This document shows, piece after piece, positions 1-6,546 of a stretch of DNA of 27,856 nt; position 1 is the first letter of the stretch, and each line of letters starts with the position of its first letter. The stretch is from Ferroplasma sp037442045. Its GTDB lineage: Archaea > Thermoplasmatota > Thermoplasmata > Thermoplasmatales > Thermoplasmataceae. The stretch covers positions 1 through 27,856 of the forward strand of contig NZ_JBBIRC010000014.1 of the NCBI RefSeq assembly GCF_037442045.1. Direction: 5' to 3'. The notes below the pieces were generated by a model, which saw only the letters and a list, made by a program, of their open reading frames with translations, was not told the DNA's origin and did no database searches. Made by a program: the position numbers and the translations under genes.

Positions 1-109
1 CAATCATGGTTTCAACATATATAATGAGTGTTCCTGAAAATGCCATAAGTGCAACTATTCTGATAACATCACTTTGTTGTAAGTTCTCCATATATGTCTT
101 ATTAGACAT
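1..109 (-). CDS. MFS transporter, N-terminal part (runs off window)
   Basis: Reading the minus strand from an ATG at 109-107 gives an uninterrupted frame of 36 codons to the window edge. It starts MSNKTYMENLQQSDVIRIV and continues into a hydrophobic stretch ending ..LIIYVETMI. A short polar N-terminus followed by a first membrane helix with a VETMI-type end is what drug/proton-antiporter-like MFS proteins look like at helix 1 (family knowledge). A second possible start is the ATG at 91-89. The TATA-like stretch at about 122-131 sits only some 17 nt from the first ATG but about 36 nt from the second, so the second start with a short leader is possible. Only the N-terminus is visible, so the family call is tentative. 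It is divergent from the enoyl-CoA hydratase gene. Confidence 0.5.
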   Translation of the reverse strand, partial: MSNKTYMENLQQSDVIRIVALMAFSGTLIIYVETMI

Positions 110-143
110 GTCTATTTAGTATAAATATATTTTTAACTCTTGC

Positions 144-176
144 AAATATTTAATAAAAATACGATTATATATACTC
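144..176 (+). promoter_or_regulatory. TATA-box promoter of the enoyl-CoA hydratase gene
   Basis: TATTTAATA at 147-155 is centred 26 nt upstream of the ATG at 177. This is the classical spacing for an archaeal TATA box and a leaderless transcript. No Shine-Dalgarno sequence precedes the ATG. Confidence 0.55.
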
Positions 177-926
177 ATGAATTTTGAAACTTTGGAAATA
201 GAAGAGAAAAATGGTACTGGTTTTATCTATTTTAAGAGGGAAGATAAATTAAATACTTTAACGGTTCAGATGGTAGATGAAATTTTGCAAGCCCTTAATG
301 ATATGGAAAATCATTGTAAATCAGTTATAGTTGGCGGGAAAGACAACTTTTCTGCAGGTGCTGATGTATTCCAATTCTCCAATATAGCTCCAGAAGAAGC
401 ATATGAATTTCATAGAAAATTAAACAAACTTGCATTATATTTTAGAGAATACCCACGCCCTGTAATCTCTTTTTTAAATGGCTATGTGCTCGGCGGTGGC
501 CTTGAAATTTCACTTTCAACCGATATTAGAATATGCAGCAGGAGTGCTGTTCTTGGCCAGCCTGAAATTGCTCTTGGAATAAATGCAGGCGCCGGTGGGA
601 ATGTAATACTTCCATCAATTACTGGAAGAAATAGGGCACTCTATATGATACTTACAGGAGAAAAGATAAGTGCGAAAACTGCATATGAATTTGGACTTGT
701 AGATATACTTGCAGATAATGCCGTTGGTAAAGCAATAGAAACTGCGGAACTAATAAACTCCATGCCAGAAAAAGCAGTAACTCTGGCCAAACGCGCTGTA
801 AATAATAGTGCAAATAATGATATTGTTAAAAATCTTGATTATGAGGCTGCACTTTTTGGAATTTTATTTTCAGAAAAAGAAACAAAGGACAGAATAAACA
901 ATTTTATTGATAGAAAAATAAAATAA
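177..926 (+). CDS. Enoyl-CoA hydratase/isomerase family protein
   Basis: A 249-residue crotonase-fold protein, about the family's usual length. It would hydrate trans-2-enoyl-CoA in the cytoplasm as part of acyl-CoA breakdown. The oxyanion-hole segments are visible as FSAGADV (about residues 58-64) and VLGGGLE (104-110). Both acid/base glutamates of true hydratases can be placed: E110 in GGGLE and E130 in GQPEIALG, followed by the AGAGG loop. Keeping both Glu favours hydratase over isomerase or dehalogenase members (family knowledge). The C-terminus has the usual helical trimerisation region. The start is supported by the leaderless promoter just upstream. It ends 1 nt before the end of the convergent Rieske gene. 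Its natural substrate cannot be read from sequence. An acyl-CoA dehydrogenase and an acyl-CoA synthetase lie about 8-12 kb away on the other strand. Confidence 0.9.
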   Translation: MNFETLEIEEKNGTGFIYFKREDKLNTLTVQMVDEILQALNDMENHCKSVIVGGKDNFSAGADVFQFSNIAPEEAYEFHRKLNKLALYFREYPRPVISFLNGYVLGGGLEISLSTDIRICSRSAVLGQPEIALGINAGAGGNVILPSITGRNRALYMILTGEKISAKTAYEFGLVDILADNAVGKAIETAELINSMPEKAVTLAKRAVNNSANNDIVKNLDYEAALFGILFSEKETKDRINNFIDRKIK

Positions 927-927
927 T

Positions 928-1263
928 TTATTCTTCAATTTCAATAAAATTTCCTTCTTCTTTAAGATTATATGTCTTAAGTGTATATTTTTCCATAGGT
1001 ATTTGGGGAGCTATAAATGGTGGCTCAACCATTTTGCCTGTTTCAAGTTCAAATTCTGCATTATGGCATGGGCATCTCACTCTTTTCCCATCATCAACTA
1101 CATTTCCAAGGACACATTTAAGGTGAGAGCATATTCCATTAATCCCATATAATTTTCCATTTTGCTTTGTTATAAAAACAGTTTCTCCATTATCAAGATT
1201 AATTGATACATGGTTTCCTGAATTTTCCAGTGCTTTTATTCCAAGTATTTTCCTCCATGTCAT
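928..1263 (-). CDS. Small soluble Rieske [2Fe-2S] protein
   Basis: A 111-residue protein with both halves of the Rieske cluster site: C45-x-H47 (in CSHLKC) and C64-x-x-H67 (in CPCHNAEF). These ligate a [2Fe-2S] cluster through two Cys and two His. Two further cysteines, C50 and C66, sit exactly where bc1/b6f Rieske proteins have their stabilising disulfide (CTHLGC/CPCH pattern). Simple Rieske ferredoxins usually lack them. There is no signal peptide or N-terminal membrane helix, so it should be a cytoplasmic electron carrier, or a subunit of an oxygenase or nitrite-reductase-like system. A TATA-like AT stretch at about 1280-1290 lies some 25 nt upstream of the ATG, consistent with a leaderless mRNA. 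Divergent from the DUF302 gene; no oxygenase partner lies beside it. Confidence 0.9.
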   Translation of the reverse strand: MTWRKILGIKALENSGNHVSINLDNGETVFITKQNGKLYGINGICSHLKCVLGNVVDDGKRVRCPCHNAEFELETGKMVEPPFIAPQIPMEKYTLKTYNLKEEGNFIEIEE

Positions 1264-1366
1264 AATATTGTATATCTGTATTAAATTTATAATTTATGGA
1301 AATTGTTTAAAAAATCCCAGCATGAAACACTGGAAACTTTCTTATAGACATTATGAATAATATTGT

Positions 1367-1744
1367 ATGTTTATTAAAAATAAAAGTGCCCATAGTTTTG
1401 ATAAAACCGTAAGCCTTACCCTGGAATTTTTAAAATTAAAAGCAATAAAAGTATTCAGTGTTGTCAACCATCAAAAAAACGCTGAAGAAATCGGATTAAT
1501 CATGGAAAATGAGACCGTAATCTTTTTTGGTTCTCCTGCTGTCGGCACCTTGCTTATGAAAGAAAATCCTGAAATCGGTATTGAACTGCCATCAAAGCTT
1601 TTAATATATTCAATAGGTGATGATACCTACATTTTATACAAGGATCCTGAAGAGCTGGTAAATCTCTATGGAATAAAAGAAGCCAGGAACGCAATTGAAA
1701 AATTAAATTTGCTTTATAGGCTTATTGTGAACAATATAATTTAA
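1367..1744 (+). CDS. DUF302 family protein
   Basis: A 125-residue soluble protein with the DUF302 pattern. An N-terminal strand-helix unit (SFDKTVSLTLEFLKLKAIKVF) leads to a central segment in which a hydrophobic strand precedes FFGSPAVGTLLMKENPEIG. LPSKLLIYSIGDDTYILYKDP follows, and then a C-terminal helix. The [F]G(N/S)P..GT.LM..nP..g..lP.kllv block is the family hallmark. The family's function is not established. It often occurs alone or beside redox and metal genes. Here it is divergent from the Rieske gene with about 100 nt between them, so they share a promoter region. Start at 1367: the preceding AT-rich stretch includes a possible weak TATA box at about 1341-1348, and there is no clear Shine-Dalgarno sequence. 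Confidence 0.75.
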   Translation: MFIKNKSAHSFDKTVSLTLEFLKLKAIKVFSVVNHQKNAEEIGLIMENETVIFFGSPAVGTLLMKENPEIGIELPSKLLIYSIGDDTYILYKDPEELVNLYGIKEARNAIEKLNLLYRLIVNNII

Positions 1745-1760
1745 TATGTTTAATTAAAGA

Positions 1761-1920
1761 CTTTTCCCCGGTTTAACGGATATTAATCACGTTTCATAAT
1801 TTCCTGACCCACGGGGAATTCGAAGCCTGGCCCCTGATCGGATGGTCATTGCAATGTGACTCGCAATATGCTATATCCGGAGCCCATTAAAGGCCTGGTT
1901 GTTTTTGGTCTTACGTCGTC
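1761..1920 (+). ncRNA. Possible structured RNA (GC-rich island in AT-rich DNA)
   Basis: This stretch is far more GC-rich than the flanking DNA, has no open reading frame of note and can fold. TTCCCCG (1764-1770) pairs with CGGGGAA (1812-1818). TCGGAT (1838-1843) pairs with ATCCGG (1874-1879), enclosing GGTCA/TGACT (about 1844-1861). Two of these helices use G-U pairs that work only in the plus-strand RNA. AT-rich TATA-like sequence lies at about 1733-1755. In AT-rich hot-acid archaea such islands are often RNA genes. It does not match tRNA, 5S, SRP or RNase P consensus as far as I can tell by eye. It could also be the non-coding end of a former IS110-type element, whose transposase remnant begins 160 nt downstream. 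Confidence 0.3.
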
Positions 1921-2082
1921 ATATATATTCATAAATCGTATATACTTATTAATAAGACAATACATAATAAGATCATCACTTTAATATTTTTGCAATCTGA
2001 ATGTTTTCCTTTTTTAAGGTCTTTTATAGATAATTTTTAATAACATTTTTTAAAAATTTTCGCCATAGTGTTTAAGAAATGA

Positions 2083-2304
2083 TTGAAAACATGGTATTTT
2101 CAATTTACCTCGTGGATATTAAAATCCAAATTTTTGAGGTTATTAGAAAATATTTATAGTGAAAGCAGTGTATACATTGATAAAATTATCAGGAAAATTT
2201 CAATATAAATATCCAAGCATAATGAAAATTTGAGAAAGCAGAAATCAATAGTAGCAGTGGCAAAATTATTTTTAGAAACAATGCCGTCAATTTTAAAAAA
2301 ATAA
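2083..2304 (+). pseudogene. Remnant of an IS110-family transposase C-terminus
   Basis: One reading frame from 2083 to the stop at 2302-2304 is interrupted by a single internal TAA at about 2206-2208. Either side of it reads like the end of an IS110/IS116 transposase. A stretch ..LLENIYSESSVYIDKIIRK is followed by ..LRKQKSIVAVAKLFLETM and PSILKK. The KSIVAVA block matches the K(K/S)AIVAVARKL signature near the C-terminus of that family, and the spacing to the end is right (family knowledge). The rest of the transposase, several hundred residues upstream, is not present in recognisable form. It is therefore a dead fragment left by an insertion and deletion. The call rests mainly on one motif. 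Confidence 0.45.
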
Positions 2305-2599
2305 AAAATATATTATTAGCATTAAAATAATTCTTTATCTTATCCCGAATTGAGTTCCTATATAAACATTATAATATAGAAAAGAAAGTTAAAGCGCGAG
2401 AAATGAAATAAATTTAAAGGATGGTAAAGATTAGATAATATTTCAAAGAAGTAATCATGCAAAAGCCATATTGAGTATTATAAATACTAATTGCTTAGAA
2501 TATTAAACTGAAATATTTACACTTAATTAAACAGTATATTATAGAATATATTCGATAAAGATATTTATATATTATATCACTATATATATATATATATAT
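2305..2599. other. AT-rich non-coding stretch upstream of the secreted-peptide cassette
   Basis: I see no gene here. The sequence is very AT-rich, with stops in all frames. Its last 40 nt form the promoter of the next gene, with TATA-like TATTTATATAT around 2562-2572 followed by a pure TA repeat. Confidence 0.5.
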
Positions 2600-2600
2600 A
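2581..2600. repeat. (TA)10 dinucleotide repeat abutting a start codon
   Basis: Ten consecutive TA units run directly into the ATG at 2600 of the secreted cysteine protein. The tract lies between the likely TATA box (about 2562-2577) and the start codon, or itself serves as TATA box. A change in repeat number would alter promoter-to-start spacing. Confidence 0.9.
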
Positions 2601-3088
2601 TGAATGAACGCAATAAAATATTGCTAAGTATTGCTGTGGCAGGGCTTTTTATCCTGCTAGGATTTGCTGGCTATGGAGGGATGGCGAACAACACACTATC
2701 TGGAAATCAGGTTTTAATGCCTGCTAATTCAGGAACAGCTACTGCAGTTGGTTATGCAGGTCAGTGTGGTAAGGATATTTTTGGTGCAACAGTTATACAA
2801 ACATGTACCGAGGCAACATGGTTATATTCTTGCTCAACAGGGAGTTTGGTTCACGAATATAAACCTGCTATAACAGTTAAGAAGGCGAACTGGGATATAA
2901 TATCGTGGACAGATTCTAAGACAGGCTGGACAACTGATGATTCAAATCACATTGCATACGGAGATTTTCAATACCATTGGGGGATATGGTACATACACGC
3001 CACGCAATCCTATTATTGCAAAATAACCGTATCACCAAATTCATGGGGAGGCTATAGCACTTCATATGGTTCAGGCTGCTACTGTTAA
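2600..3088 (+). CDS. Secreted cysteine- and tryptophan-rich small protein, possible archaeocin-like precursor
   Basis: A 162-residue protein I do not recognise. Residues 1-5 are polar with positive charge and residues 7-24 form a hydrophobic signal segment ending ..GFAGYGG, so a Sec-type signal peptide is likely. The mature part has six cysteines (C56, C69, C78, C140, C160, C162), enough for three disulfides, and ends exactly at a C-Y-C motif. It has seven tryptophans, many Tyr/Gly/Ser residues and few charges, suggesting a small stable beta-rich extracellular protein. It heads a cassette with a membrane-anchored sequon-rich protein and an ABC transporter, the order seen for secreted bacteriocins with their immunity transporters. 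This is an inference from architecture only; I see no convincing match to halocins, sulfolobicins or lactococcin 972. The start is fixed by the promoter just upstream; there is no Shine-Dalgarno sequence. Confidence 0.7.
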   Translation: MNERNKILLSIAVAGLFILLGFAGYGGMANNTLSGNQVLMPANSGTATAVGYAGQCGKDIFGATVIQTCTEATWLYSCSTGSLVHEYKPAITVKKANWDIISWTDSKTGWTTDDSNHIAYGDFQYHWGIWYIHATQSYYCKITVSPNSWGGYSTSYGSGCYC

Positions 3089-3164
3089 AAAATATAATTT
3101 AAAATTTATAGAAAATATATTGTATATTATTTTAATTCTAATATTATAAAACTGGTGAAGTGTA

Positions 3165-3989
3165 ATGAAGAAAAAAATTAAAGTCTTACTGACGGTAATA
3201 ATAGTAGCTATTATATTGTTAGGATTTTCCGGGTCATTTACAATGCATAATGGAGAAGTATATAGTATTTTTACAACTAAACAAAAGCCCTATGAATCTG
3301 GACATTATATGAATTATTCAATAAATAAAGCACCGGGCTGGTGCCATACGTCGGGATATTTAAATGTATCATCAATACATAATCATGTCTTTATGAATAC
3401 TTCTTTAATGTATCAGGACATTCTGATTAACAATACGGAAATTAACAAAACAATTGTTAAATCAGTGGAATTTAATGAATCACACGGTCATTTTTATTAT
3501 AATAATTCCATAGTGTATTTGCCATTTTTTTATACAAATAAAATAATAACACATATAGACGATTCAAAAAATAAATACATTGGAGATGCATATGTAAACG
3601 AAACAAAAGGCAACTTTACACTTCAACTGATCACAAATCCACAGGGAATTTTCAAATATCATGCAGGAAAACTTGTATGTTTTTTTGGAAATGAAACCTA
3701 CCCGGGAATATATGAATACGAAGCTGACACAAGCATGCTTTATCATTTCCAAGGCGTTAATCCTCTAATTGATTCCATTCTCAGTCTTATTCTATATAAC
3801 GGAACTCAACCGATTCATATGAGTTTAACTCTCCATAAAACCAATTATATAATATTTCCAATAGACTGGGATTATGTTGCGTTAACGTATATAGTCGTCT
3901 TCGTTTTAACATTCATCGTTTTTATTGCACCAGTTATTGCAATATTTGGAATATACAGTTATGCTAAACGCAGGAGGAGAAGCAAATGA
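3165..3989 (+). CDS. Two-TM, heavily glycosylatable extracytoplasmic protein (unknown family)
   Basis: A 274-residue protein with a charged N-terminus and membrane helix (about residues 5-21). An outer domain of roughly 215 residues follows, then a second membrane helix (about 238-264) and a basic cytoplasmic tail KRRRRSK. The outer domain carries eleven N-x-S/T sequons (N50, 67, 78, 89, 94, 104, 113, 145, 150, 176, 212), strong evidence that it faces the cell exterior and is N-glycosylated. It has two Cys (C60, C172). I recognise no family. GGTGA at 3154-3158 is a Shine-Dalgarno site 6 nt before the ATG. Its stop overlaps the ABC ATPase start (ATGA), so the two are translationally coupled. 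It may be an accessory/immunity subunit, a receptor or an extracytoplasmic part of the transporter (inference). Confidence 0.75.
   Translation: MKKKIKVLLTVIIVAIILLGFSGSFTMHNGEVYSIFTTKQKPYESGHYMNYSINKAPGWCHTSGYLNVSSIHNHVFMNTSLMYQDILINNTEINKTIVKSVEFNESHGHFYYNNSIVYLPFFYTNKIITHIDDSKNKYIGDAYVNETKGNFTLQLITNPQGIFKYHAGKLVCFFGNETYPGIYEYEADTSMLYHFQGVNPLIDSILSLILYNGTQPIHMSLTLHKTNYIIFPIDWDYVALTYIVVFVLTFIVFIAPVIAIFGIYSYAKRRRRSK
3972..3985 (+). promoter_or_regulatory. Strong Shine-Dalgarno site for the ABC ATPase
   Basis: AGGAGGAG at 3972-3979 lies 6 nt before the ATG at 3986. It is inside the end of the preceding coding region, as expected for coupled genes within an operon. Confidence 0.7.
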
Positions 3990-4855
3990 ATAATATTATA
4001 GAATGCGTTAACCTATCAAAAAAATACGATAAAAATTTTATTTTTAATAATGTAAATGTAAAAATAAATAATGGCATAAATGGATTTGTTGGCCCTAACG
4101 GTTATGGGAAAACTACCTTTATAGAAATGTGCACCGGGCTCAAAAAATATTATACAGGAGATTTGTATATAAATGGCAAGAAACCAGATATTGAAAAAAA
4201 TGAAATTGGGCTTGTAATGGACAAACCAGTTTTTCCAGAAAATGTCAGTGTTACTGATTACATAAATATTATAAGCCAGTTGTACGGAAAGAAACCAGAT
4301 GACAGTATGATAGATGTTCTAAGATTAGAATCTGTGAAAAATAAAAAAATAAGAACACTTTCTGCTGGTTATTTAAAAAGGCTTGCATTTGCTGTAGCTA
4401 TTATACACAATCCTAAAATTGTTTTTGCCGATGAGCCTTTTTCTAACGTTGACCCTGCATCAATAAACGCCATGAAAGATATTATAATGGAAATGAAAAA
4501 AAGGGGAGTTTCCTTTTTAATATCCTCGCATGATTTACAGGAACTGGTTGACATAGCCGATAATATATTTATTATTAAAAATAATAAAATAAGCAAAATA
4601 GAACGTAAAAAAATTAATATCTTTAAAGTTATGTTACATTCAGATAACTTAAAAGAGTTAAAAGTATTTTTAGCCAAGGATTTTAATATAAACAACGAAA
4701 ATGAATTTGTAATTGTAAATTTAAATGAAAGAAAAGATATAAAAAAGCTGTTTTTCAAATTGTCCGGATTCCAATATAGTATAAATTATATAAAAACAGT
4801 AAGTGAAAAGGAGGAGATATTAAGTGATGTTATTAAGGCAATTGATGAAGATTGA
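3986..4855 (+). CDS. ABC transporter ATP-binding protein
   Basis: A 289-residue ATPase of an ABC-2-type (CcmA-like) transporter. It would power the permease encoded next, on the cytoplasmic face. Walker A is GPNGYGKTT (36-44), the signature is LSAGY (125-129), Walker B is IVFADE (145-150) with the catalytic Glu, and the switch His is H182 in SSHD. The usual Q-loop Gln is not evident: the segment reads IGLVMDKP (74-81), with Met/Asp there. A C-terminal extension of about 80 residues follows the core, as in transporters of this class that export or confer resistance to peptides and antibiotics. It overlaps the upstream gene by 4 nt and the downstream gene by 32 nt. The substrate is unknown; the secreted Cys-rich protein at the head of the cassette, or self-protection against it, is the obvious candidate. 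Confidence 0.95.
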   Translation: MNNIIECVNLSKKYDKNFIFNNVNVKINNGINGFVGPNGYGKTTFIEMCTGLKKYYTGDLYINGKKPDIEKNEIGLVMDKPVFPENVSVTDYINIISQLYGKKPDDSMIDVLRLESVKNKKIRTLSAGYLKRLAFAVAIIHNPKIVFADEPFSNVDPASINAMKDIIMEMKKRGVSFLISSHDLQELVDIADNIFIIKNNKISKIERKKINIFKVMLHSDNLKELKVFLAKDFNINNENEFVIVNLNERKDIKKLFFKLSGFQYSINYIKTVSEKEEILSDVIKAIDED

Positions 4856-5540
4856 TTTTAAAAATAATAACTTTTATATGCACAGCATTTCAATAATACT
4901 TATTTATTTAATTTTATCCTTATTTGTAAACTCCATTCATGCAAATTTGGATCAGAAAACAGTTGATTTAACAATTTTTCTATTTGTTGGGCTGGGACTA
5001 ATAATGAGCATAACTATGATTGAAACAATAAAAGGTGAACAAAGCAAAGGTTTAATTAAAACGTTCGTTTCTTACCCAATATCACCTGTTAATTATATCG
5101 GATCTAAATTTATTTTATATTTAATCTTTGATTTAATTAGTGTATTTATTGGAACTTTTATAATTATTCTCGTTTTCGGGAATTTAAAAGCAAGCTATTT
5201 CTGGCTCTTTATCCTTTTATCTCTGTTTATAATCTTATCATCCAGAGCGATCTTTTCTATTGCTATTATAGCTTTAAGGATAAATGTTATACCAGAAATG
5301 ATAAGCATTCTTTTTTATTTTGGTATTTTGATATACACATTTGGGTTTATATTAAACGTTAAAGCTTTTGTCACATTATTTCCATTTTTTATTTATTACA
5401 AAAATATATTGAATATGCCTATTACGCATATTTCAATATTTGACATAATCGTCATGCCCATTTTATATGCAATATTTGTAATTGTTTCATTCATTGTTAT
5501 TAAATTTGTTAAATGGGAACTGTTTTATAAATACGCTTAA
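4824..5540 (+). CDS. ABC-2-type transporter permease
   Basis: About 238 residues with six predicted membrane helices (roughly residues 17-37, 47-63, 90-112, 118-140, 147-195 as a pair, and 208-230), typical of ABC-2 permeases. The segment MIETIKGEQSKGLIKTFVSYPI (about 65-86), a cytoplasmic amphipathic coupling region after helix 2, fits the family. It partners the ATPase encoded upstream. AGGAGGAG at 4809-4816 precedes two candidate starts, GTG at 4824 and ATG at 4827 (7 and 10 nt away). Either lies inside the end of the ATPase gene, so expression is coupled. The last gene of the cassette, it is followed by more than 500 nt without a clear gene. Confidence 0.9.
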   Translation: MMLLRQLMKIDFKNNNFYMHSISIILIYLILSLFVNSIHANLDQKTVDLTIFLFVGLGLIMSITMIETIKGEQSKGLIKTFVSYPISPVNYIGSKFILYLIFDLISVFIGTFIIILVFGNLKASYFWLFILLSLFIILSSRAIFSIAIIALRINVIPEMISILFYFGILIYTFGFILNVKAFVTLFPFFIYYKNILNMPITHISIFDIIVMPILYAIFVIVSFIVIKFVKWELFYKYA

Positions 5541-6069
5541 ACCATAATAAATACCATTTTTTGGATTAAATTAAAAATTACTAATTTTATAAAAATCTCT
5601 GAGTTTTGATCAAAAATTGTGAATTCAATGAAAGGTTATAATATTATTGCAAATAACTTGCCAGCATAATTGTGGTATAAGCCAATCAAATTATCAGAGA
5701 TTTATTTGGCCTATAAAAAGCAATAACCATAAATTATCCGGTATTTAAATATAATATATAGTTCTATAGAGATTGGAATATTCTATATTCGAAACAAATA
5801 TAGATGAAAGTGGAATAATACTGCCTCCCAAAATATTATATAATATTATCCACACAAAAAAACTTAAAGAAGACTATTTAGAAAAATAACATACGAGAAA
5901 CTTTAACAGATAGAAAAATACAAAAAATACCAGATACCAGATACAAATATAGAGTATGATCGTAATTCCAATGTTAATATGCATGAAATAAATTGAATGG
6001 TATTATTCTGTGGTATTATCCATAAACTATAAACAATAAATAATTATCAAAATAATATTAAAAATTCAA
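5541..6069. other. Gene-poor AT-rich stretch after the ABC cassette
   Basis: No gene of normal size is present. T-rich TTTTTT at about 5568-5573 shortly after the permease could terminate transcription. The only coding-like piece I can see is a short AbrB-like frame at 5773-5889 (listed separately). The rest has stops in every frame. Confidence 0.5.
5773..5889 (+). pseudogene. Possible AbrB-like (swapped-hairpin) antitoxin fragment or mini-gene
   Basis: A 38-codon frame from a TTG at 5773 to a TAA at 5887-5889 reads LEYSIFETNIDESGIILPPK followed by a charged helix. The shape strand - D-E-x-G - hydrophobic - L-P-x-K-I resembles the core of AbrB/SpoVT DNA-binding domains (V-D-x-x-G-R-I-x-I-P-K). 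The following KKLKEDYLEK tail is short and no toxin partner is adjacent. It could be a truncated antitoxin or chance. Confidence 0.2.
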
Positions 6070-6438
6070 TTATTGCCCCATAAATTTTGACATTCTTTGA
6101 GAGACTGATTCCGGAACTTTTCCCATTGCAGCCATAATCATATTCATATCCCTTTTTTTCATATCCTCTGGTAGTTCGGAATTTGCCTTCATACGCAACC
6201 CAACAAATGCTTTCAATGCCCTGTCATCCATTTCTGAGGCAATTCCAAGGTTTGTTGTGCAAAGGCCGGTATATGTTTCATCATCTGCCTTGTTCATTTC
6301 TGTAATTAAACTCTTCATCATTTCGACTTTTTTTTCGTCATCTTCTTTTAGCATATCGCCAAATAATTTTTGCATCGTGACTTTTCTATTTTCATTATCC
6401 ATTTTTGCAACTGCAAGTATATCTACCATTTTTATCAT
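6070..6438 (-). CDS. Small helical protein of unknown function
   Basis: Up to 122 residues, soluble, almost entirely helical, and rich in Met, Lys, Asp and Glu. Its segments KLFGDMLKEDDEKKVEMMKS, TGLCTTNLGIASEM and KVPESVSQRMSKFMG look like short helix-turn repeats. I do not recognise the family. The methionine-rich pattern and lack of signal suggest a cytoplasmic protein, perhaps a protein- or metal-interaction module. Start: the ATG at 6438 gives MIKMVDILAV. A TATA-like stretch around 6450-6460 is centred about 26 nt before the second Met (6429), so a leaderless start there, giving 119 residues, fits better. It stands alone between a long gene-poor stretch and the MBL-fold gene on the same strand. 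Confidence 0.7.
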   Translation of the reverse strand: MIKMVDILAVAKMDNENRKVTMQKLFGDMLKEDDEKKVEMMKSLITEMNKADDETYTGLCTTNLGIASEMDDRALKAFVGLRMKANSELPEDMKKRDMNMIMAAMGKVPESVSQRMSKFMGQ

Positions 6439-6546
6439 AGTGTTATATTTTTAAACAATAAAAAGGTTTTTATTGCAATAAATTCATAAATATGAATATA
6501 AAATACAAGAATTGGTTTCACTCAATTATTGCTATTTTATGCAACA

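Noticed and set aside
1801..1885. tRNA-like pattern on the minus strand (TTCGAAT with GC-rich flanks) inside the GC-rich island
   Set aside because: The bases flanking the T-loop-like heptamer do not pair as a T-stem, and no acceptor stem partner can be found at tRNA distance.
2600..3088. Membership of the lactococcin 972 bacteriocin family
   Set aside because: The gene order is similar, but the W..G...S.Y.H...H core of that family cannot be aligned in the right order.
4369..4758. 129-codon frame opposite the ABC ATPase
   Set aside because: The plus-strand ATPase has all its motifs here; the antisense frame is low in complexity (Ser/Phe/Ile/Leu) and is a shadow.
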